Origin: Pseudomonadota bacterium | GTDB lineage: Bacteria > Pseudomonadota > Alphaproteobacteria > Rhizobiales > Rhizobiaceae | Direction of reading: 5' to 3' | NCBI GenBank assembly: GCA_023399635.1 | Contig: JAEWOP010000125.1 | Location: forward strand, 1 to 10,997 | DNA: 10,997 bases | Part shown: one piece after another, positions 6,584-10,997 of the stretch | Layout of the letters: every line of letters begins with the position of its first letter | How positions within the stretch are numbered: the first letter of the stretch is position 1 | Made by a program: the position numbers and the translations under genes | The notes under the pieces: model-generated | Database searches by the model: none | Seen by the model: the letters and a program-made list of their open reading frames with translations, nothing else | Told to the model about the DNA's origin: nothing

Positions 6584-6611
6584 GTGATATACGTCCCGCG
6601 GATCGTGTCAG
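6584..6611 (-). promoter_or_regulatory. Possible internal promoter for actR
   Basis: On the minus strand CTGACA (6611-6606; 5 of 6 matches to the -35 consensus) is followed after 16 bp by TATCAC (6589-6584; 4 of 6). The start would be near 6577, giving a leader of about 24 nt that still contains the GGAG ribosome binding site. It would let actR be made independently of actS. No ActR site was identified. Confidence 0.35.
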
Positions 6612-6626
6612 ACCACCTGAGGCTGG

Positions 6627-7970
6627 CTAGCTCTCCTCGAGCATTGCTCTGGGCCATTCGATGCGGATGCGAGCCCCGGCTTCACCGCCGTTCCTGTTTT
6701 CAAACCGCAGCCGCGCACCGGAACGCTCCAGCAGCGTTTTTGCAATGAACAGGCCCAACCCGAGCCCACCAGCGCGCTCAACCTCTTTTGTTCTTCTCGT
6801 CATATAGGGTTCCCCAATGCGAGAAAGAATATCTGCAGAATAGCCTGCGCCATCATCTTCGATAATCACCACAATGCGTTCGCCATTATGCCTCGTCGTC
6901 ACCGTCACCTGCTTTCTGGCATAGTCGACCGCATTCTCCACCAGGTTCCCCAATCCGTAGAGAATCCCGGCATTGCGAGTACAGATGGGCTCGCCGGAAC
7001 GGTCGCTCTGTTCCACAAGGTTGATTTCGATGCCGAACTGGCGGTGCGGCGCAACCACCTCCTCGATCATGGAAGAAAGCGGAAGTCGCCGCATATGCTC
7101 TTCGTTTGCCACGGAAAGCGACGTTAGCCTTCGCAGGATGTCTCGGCAGCGCTCGCTTTGGCTGCGCAGGAGTTGAACATCCTCGCGCAGACGCTCGTCC
7201 TCGCCGAAGTCGCGCTGCATTTCCCGGGCAATGACGCTGATCGTGGCAAGCGGCGTCCCCAGTTCATGGGCGGCGGCGGCAGCCAGTCCATCGAGCTGCG
7301 ACAGATGCTTCTCCCGCTCCAGCACCAGTTCGGTGGCCGCCAGTGCATCCGCCAGGAGCGTTGCTTCGTTGGAGACTTGATAGGCATAGAAGGCCGCAAA
7401 GCTCATCATCGACGCGATGGCAAACCAGATGCCAAGATGCATGACCGGCTGCAGCCTCAATGTTGCCTCGGGATACCAGGGCAGCGGAAAGGGAGAAAAG
7501 GCGAGCGCGGTGGTGCAGATCATCGCAAAGAGAATGAGTGCTATGGAGTGGCGTAGCGGCTGCGATGCAAAGGAGATGATCACCGGTACGCAGATCAATG
7601 GCGCGAAAGGATTGGCAAGTCCTCCTGTAATGAACAGAAGAGAAGCCATCTGCAGAAGGTCGAAACTCAGAAGCGCCAGCGCTGCCTTTGGCCCCAGTCG
7701 TTGCGTTGGCGGAAACCACAGCGACAACATGATGTTGGCCACGGCCAGCGCCGCAATCAGGACACCGGCCTCTAGCAGCGGCAGCGGAAAATCAAGAACG
7801 AGCGCCACGGCAAGCACTGTCGCTGTCTGGCCGGCAACGGCAAGCCAGCGGAGACGGACCAGTGTCTGCAGACGTAACCGTCGGCTCGGCGGCCCGAATT
7901 GCGCATGTCTGAGCGACGATGGCTCGATCTCGTGGAAGGGGCTGGCTTCTGCACTATGCATCTGACTCAT
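6627..7970 (-). CDS. actS: Redox sensor histidine kinase ActS (RegB/PrrB family)
   Basis: 447 residues from the ATG at 7970; that start is preferred over an in-frame ATG at 7991 because AAGGA lies 9 nt before it. This inner-membrane kinase phosphorylates ActR. Six hydrophobic segments lie at about 37-59, 65-86, 97-115, 123-136, 142-160 and 177-199. The loop after the third has GGLANPF (116-122), the quinone-binding signature of RegB. A coiled linker leads to the H-box AAAAHELGTPLA with phospho-acceptor His235. Cys275, in SERCRDIL, matches the redox box cysteine of RegB (Cys265 in Rhodobacter capsulatus), which senses oxidation by disulfide or sulfenic acid formation. The ATPase domain has the N-box NLVENAVD (Asn346), EDDGAGY (371-377) and GGLGLGLF (401-408). 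All key residues are present. It lies 48 bp downstream of hrpB and upstream of actR, so read-through from hrpB is possible. Confidence 0.95.
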   Translation of the reverse strand: MSQMHSAEASPFHEIEPSSLRHAQFGPPSRRLRLQTLVRLRWLAVAGQTATVLAVALVLDFPLPLLEAGVLIAALAVANIMLSLWFPPTQRLGPKAALALLSFDLLQMASLLFITGGLANPFAPLICVPVIISFASQPLRHSIALILFAMICTTALAFSPFPLPWYPEATLRLQPVMHLGIWFAIASMMSFAAFYAYQVSNEATLLADALAATELVLEREKHLSQLDGLAAAAAHELGTPLATISVIAREMQRDFGEDERLREDVQLLRSQSERCRDILRRLTSLSVANEEHMRRLPLSSMIEEVVAPHRQFGIEINLVEQSDRSGEPICTRNAGILYGLGNLVENAVDYARKQVTVTTRHNGERIVVIIEDDGAGYSADILSRIGEPYMTRRTKEVERAGGLGLGLFIAKTLLERSGARLRFENRNGGEAGARIRIEWPRAMLEES

Positions 7971-8018
7971 ACTTCGGTCCTTACAGCGCATTGCCCTCTT
8001 GCCCGAAGCGGCATTCTG

Positions 8019-10499
8019 TCACGTTCCGCGCGGCTTCGCACGCGCAGTGGGCGTGGCATCTGCCGGATTGTCTGGCCAAGGATGCTTGGGGTAGCGGCCT
8101 CGCATCTCTGCCCGCACCTCCTTCCAGGAGCCCGCCCAAAAACCCGGCAGGTCGCGTGTCGTCTGGATCGGCCGATGGGCAGGGGAGGTGAGCTCGAGAA
8201 CGAGAGGCCAGCGCCCGCCGGCGATGGATGGATGAGCCTTCATGCCAAACAGTTCCTGCACGCGAATGGCCAGAACGGGTTCATCGCCATCATAGCGGAT
8301 CGGATGACGCTGCCCTGTCGGCGCCACGAAGTGAACCGGCGCCAGTCGGTCCAGCTCCCGCAGAACGTCGGGCGCGATCAAGGATCGCAAGCCGTGCGAG
8401 AGCCCGTGGAAATCGACCGCATCAAGACTTGTCCTGCCTGACTGGAAGGGCACAAACCATTCATCAAGCCGCTCGAGCAAGGCCTCGTCGCTGATGTCGG
8501 GCCAAGGGTCCCCGAGCGTGCGATGCAGGAAGCCGATTCGCTGGCGCAGGTGAAGTGCCTCCTTGGAGAAGGGCAGGCTACCGATCCCCAATTCCTTCAC
8601 CCCTTGCGCGAGCGCTCGGGCCGCCGCTTCCCCGCGGGGCTTGGGCAAAGGAGATTCATCCAGCACCAGTGCCCCAAGACGTGTGACGTTTCGCGCACGC
8701 ACCTGGCGACGGGTGGTATCGAAGATGCACTCGTCCTCCTCCCGGAGGTTGTGGGTCAGCGAGTGTTCGACGTCAGCACGGCTCACCTCCGCCGCGGCGA
8801 GCACACGTGCCCGGGCGGCCGTGCCGGTAAGGTCAGCGATGACGAGCATGCGCGCGCTGGCCAGCCGCTCCGTTTCCGCAATCTCCGCGCCACGCCCGTT
8901 CGACATGACGAACCGGCCCCGACCGCCGCGCTGCAGCGCCACACGGTCGGGGAACGCGTAGAGGAGCAGCTGTCCTGCAGAAACCTGTCCCGTCCCGGCA
9001 TCAGTCATGGGGAGGTTCTGGGCGATTTTGCCTGCGAGGCTTCGTGCCGCCTCCGCCCGACCACCCCGTTCCGATCGGAAGCGCCGAAGCCGATCATCGA
9101 GGTCCACATCGCCGCCGCCAAGCCCCTGCTCCGTCAAAAGCACCGCCAGCTGACAGGCCTCGCGCGAAAACCCTTCCTGCGCGGCGCAAAGCACCATGGC
9201 AGCCAATCGCGGCGGCAAGGAAAGGCGCCGCATCAGCCGACCCCGCTCCGTCAGCGCAAAGCTGCGGTCGAGGGCGCCAAGCTCGATCAGCAGGTTGCGC
9301 GCCTCGGCAAGGGCGGCCGGTGGCGGTTGGTCCAGGAACTTCATGCTTTGGGGGTCACGCACACCCCAATGCGCAAGATCGAGCGCCAGTTGCGCAAGAT
9401 CGGACGATAGAATCTGCGGCGGGGTAAAGGCTGGGAGAGCCGATGTCTGCCCGCTATGCCAGAGACGAATGGCAATACCGGATTCGGTTCGGCCGGCGCG
9501 ACCTGCCCGTTGATCGGCCGACGCGCGCGAGACCCGCACCGTCTCCAGCCGTGTTGTTCCGGTCGCGGGCTCGAAGACCGGCAGCCTCTGCAGACCGCTG
9601 TCGACGACGATGCGAACGCCATCGATGGTGATCGATGTTTCCGCGATCGATGTGGCGAGCACGATCTTGCGCTGGCCCTGCGGGGCTGGCTGGATTGCGA
9701 GATCCTGCGCCTTCTGGTCGAGATTGCCGTAAAGCGGCACAACGAGCGTGTCGGCATCGAACCTTACTTCGAGCCGCTCCAGTGTCCGCAGAACCTCGCC
9801 CTGTCCGGGGAGAAATGCCAGAATGGAGCCCCTTTCTGAAGCATGCGCGGCGGTGATGGCGTCCGCCACAGCATCCTCGATCCGATCACCCGCCGCCCGC
9901 GCGCGATGTTGGATGTCCACCGGGAAGCTGCGCCCTTGGCTGATGATGACGGGAGGTCCATCGAGCAATTGAGCTACCCGCTCTATGTCCAGCGTTGCCG
10001 ACATCACAAGCAGGCGGAGATCCTCGCGCAGCCCGGACTGAACATCGAGCGCCAGCGCCAGCCCGAAGTCCGCATCAAGCGAGCGTTCGTGAAACTCGTC
10101 GAAGATCACGACCGAAACGCCTGCCAGCTCCGGCTCTTCAAGCACCATGCGGGCGAAAACGCCTTCCGTGACGACTTCAATTCGGGTGCGGCTGGAGATG
10201 CGGGTGTCCAGTCGCATTCTGTAGCCGACAGTTTCGCCCACGGTTTCGCCAAGCAAGGCCGCCATGCGACCGGCCGCGGCGCGTGCAGCGAGCCGGCGGG
10301 GTTCAAGCAGAATGATCCTGCCATCGCACCATGGCTCGTTCAGGAGCATGAGTGGCACCAGTGTCGTCTTGCCGGCACCAGGGGGTGCGGAAAGCACCGC
10401 TCTCGTACCGGCCTCCAGAGCGGCAGAGATTTCTGGTAGCACTGCCGAAACCGGAAGCTCCGTCAGATCGCGAATATCAAGGGAAGGTCGCTGCGACAT
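8019..10499 (-). CDS. hrpB: ATP-dependent RNA helicase HrpB (DEAH/RHA type)
   Basis: 826 residues, the typical HrpB length. It is a cytosolic superfamily 2 helicase that hydrolyses NTP to remodel RNA or RNP; the bacterial function is poorly defined. Motifs in order: Walker A APPGAGKTT (38-46), Ia LEPRRLAAR (65-73), TEG (111-113), DEFH box in DEFHER (134-139), SAT (167-169), motif IV region ILAFLPGQGE (226-235), motif V ATSIAETSITIDGV (282-295) and motif VI QRAGRAGR (330-337). HA2 and OB-like regions follow and an HrpB-specific C-terminal domain occupies about 690-815. The ATG at 10499 is chosen over a TTG-initiated extension to 10640, which adds 47 residues without family character. The ribosome binding site is weak (GAAGA about 9 nt upstream). 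It is divergent from the rRNA promoter at 10776 and is followed by actS. Confidence 0.96.
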   Translation of the reverse strand: MSQRPSLDIRDLTELPVSAVLPEISAALEAGTRAVLSAPPGAGKTTLVPLMLLNEPWCDGRIILLEPRRLAARAAAGRMAALLGETVGETVGYRMRLDTRISSRTRIEVVTEGVFARMVLEEPELAGVSVVIFDEFHERSLDADFGLALALDVQSGLREDLRLLVMSATLDIERVAQLLDGPPVIISQGRSFPVDIQHRARAAGDRIEDAVADAITAAHASERGSILAFLPGQGEVLRTLERLEVRFDADTLVVPLYGNLDQKAQDLAIQPAPQGQRKIVLATSIAETSITIDGVRIVVDSGLQRLPVFEPATGTTRLETVRVSRASADQRAGRAGRTESGIAIRLWHSGQTSALPAFTPPQILSSDLAQLALDLAHWGVRDPQSMKFLDQPPPAALAEARNLLIELGALDRSFALTERGRLMRRLSLPPRLAAMVLCAAQEGFSREACQLAVLLTEQGLGGGDVDLDDRLRRFRSERGGRAEAARSLAGKIAQNLPMTDAGTGQVSAGQLLLYAFPDRVALQRGGRGRFVMSNGRGAEIAETERLASARMLVIADLTGTAARARVLAAAEVSRADVEHSLTHNLREEDECIFDTTRRQVRARNVTRLGALVLDESPLPKPRGEAAARALAQGVKELGIGSLPFSKEALHLRQRIGFLHRTLGDPWPDISDEALLERLDEWFVPFQSGRTSLDAVDFHGLSHGLRSLIAPDVLRELDRLAPVHFVAPTGQRHPIRYDGDEPVLAIRVQELFGMKAHPSIAGGRWPLVLELTSPAHRPIQTTRDLPGFWAGSWKEVRAEMRGRYPKHPWPDNPADATPTARAKPRGT

Positions 10500-10775
10500 C
10501 AACACATCTTCGGGTCGGCTATCTGTACAGGCAGACAGTTGGGCGTTCACGAGAAGGAGCAGCCTCCCGCCGTGCTTGGAGAACTCCGGCCAGACTGGCG
10601 GCTCGTTCCGCGTTGCGCATCGGGGGCATCTTGCTCTCAAGTCAAATCACCGGCCGGTACCGTAGCGATACCCGCTTGTTTGTTGAAGCGCCCTCGGCCG
10701 GTTCTTCTGTCTGGGGCGACCTATGGCGGGTTTCGTCGAACCGAAAGAAAAATGACAGATTTTTGAAATTGGCCG
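10500..10775. other. Gene-free region between hrpB and the rRNA promoter
   Basis: No gene is supported here. It must hold the hrpB promoter on the minus strand; a TTGACT at 10644-10639 is the best -35 match but no good -10 follows it at 16-18 bp, so I do not call it. At 10743-10770 an A/T-rich block sits just upstream of the rRNA -35 and resembles an UP element; inside it AAAAAT (10748-10753) and ATTTTT (10759-10764) form an inverted repeat. A CCGGCCGG palindrome lies around 10650. Confidence 0.5.
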
Positions 10776-10805
10776 TTGACTTCGGCCGGAGCCTCCCCTT
10801 ATAAG
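10776..10805 (+). promoter_or_regulatory. rRNA operon promoter (sigma-70 type)
   Basis: TTGACT at 10776-10781 (5 of 6 to the -35 consensus) is separated by 18 bp from TATAAG at 10800-10805 (5 of 6 to the -10 consensus). An A/T-rich UP-like block lies immediately upstream. Transcription would start around 10812 and read rightward into a leader with no protein-coding gene. The strength and context fit a ribosomal RNA promoter, on which hrpB turns its back. Confidence 0.8.
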
Positions 10806-10811
10806 CACAGT

Positions 10812-10997
10812 CACCAACGAGGGCGGCGGCGCTGCTAGCGACGATGTTCTTCGTTTTAGGAAACTCCATTAGAATTAGCGCATGCTGATTTGGTTTCGGG
10901 CTTTATGGCTTGGACGAGGTGGTTTCGCGACGGTTTGTCTTTTTGTGAGACGGTATCGTCGGTTTTTTGACAATTGAATATGAGAAGAAAGAGAAAC
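10812..10997 (+). other. Leader of an rRNA operon precursor transcript (16S gene lies beyond the right edge)
   Basis: After the promoter there is about 190 bp with no plausible ORF. The final stretch, with TTGACAATTGAATATGAG followed by AAGAAAGAGAAAC, is the wording I recall as conserved just upstream of 16S rRNA genes in Rhizobiaceae. The mature 16S 5' end (AGAGTTTGAT) is not reached within the window. A T-rich segment at 10936-10948 loosely resembles an antitermination boxA. This assignment rests on memory of the family plus the promoter, not on the rRNA itself. Confidence 0.75.
10928..10968 (+). terminator. Terminator-like hairpin with a T6 run in the rRNA leader
   Basis: CGACG at 10928-10932 pairs with CGTCG at 10957-10961. 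The stem can continue inward through G-U and A-U pairs to GTC (10937-10939) with GAC (10949-10951), closing a 9-nt T-rich loop, with one bulged base. TTTTTT at 10963-10968 follows one base later. The form is that of an intrinsic terminator or attenuator, although inside an rRNA leader it would be expected to be read through by antitermination complexes. Confidence 0.4.

Noticed and set aside
10500..10640. TTG-initiated N-terminal extension of HrpB by 47 residues
   Set aside because: The added residues show no helicase-family features and there is no strong ribosome binding site; the ATG at 10499 gives the usual length.
10642..10869. 75-residue minus-strand ORF across the rRNA promoter
   Set aside because: It overlaps the promoter and leader on the opposite strand, has no family resemblance and atypical composition; most likely a chance ORF.
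10847..10875. TAGAAT at 10870-10875 as the -10 of an internal rRNA promoter
   Set aside because: The -35 position at 17-18 bp spacing reads TTCTTC or GTTCTT, a poor match.
10967..10995. TTGACA at 10967-10972 as a second rRNA promoter
   Set aside because: The position expected for a -10 holds only purine-rich sequence (AGAGAA), and the stretch looks like conserved leader sequence rather than a promoter.

Overview
The window looks like a chromosomal segment of a Rhizobiaceae alphaproteobacterium (Agrobacterium/Rhizobium/Sinorhizobium group). The evidence is high-GC coding sequence, an ActS/ActR (RegB/RegA-type) redox two-component pair, an MmcB-family protein typical of Alphaproteobacteria, a lipoprotein L,D-transpeptidase, and a right end that matches the promoter and leader of a rhizobial rRNA operon. 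Genus cannot be fixed from this sequence alone.

Left part (1-2344, + strand): the 3' end of a cytochrome P450 gene is followed 51 bp later by a gene of the hydantoinase/oxoprolinase A (ASKHA-fold) family. The latter appears to carry a frameshift near its 3' end: the expected C-terminal tail continues in another frame to 2344. No hydantoinase B partner is visible.

Central part (2414-5972): glcB (malate synthase G, TTG start with a strong ribosome binding site) converges on an L,D-transpeptidase lipoprotein gene, with a strong shared hairpin between them. Divergent from the transpeptidase gene is mmcB, a PD-(D/E)XK-like protein connected with DNA damage tolerance. GlcB has glycine at position 458, where malate synthase G normally has a magnesium-binding aspartate.

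Right part (5978-10499, - strand): hrpB (DEAH-type helicase), actS (redox-sensing histidine kinase) and actR (Fis-type response regulator) lie in one transcriptional direction. actR may also have its own promoter. actR and mmcB converge with only 5 bp between them.

Right end (10500-10997): divergent from hrpB is a gene-free region with an AT-rich upstream element, a good sigma-70 promoter and about 190 bp of untranslated leader leading to a 16S rRNA gene outside the window. The leader holds a terminator-like hairpin with a T6 run.

Most of this is ordinary chromosomal housekeeping. I saw no CRISPR array, transposase, integrase, tRNA or defence cassette. The most notable signals are the two apparent single-base lesions in neighbouring genes (the frameshift and the metal-ligand substitution). 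Each could be a real mutation or a sequence error.
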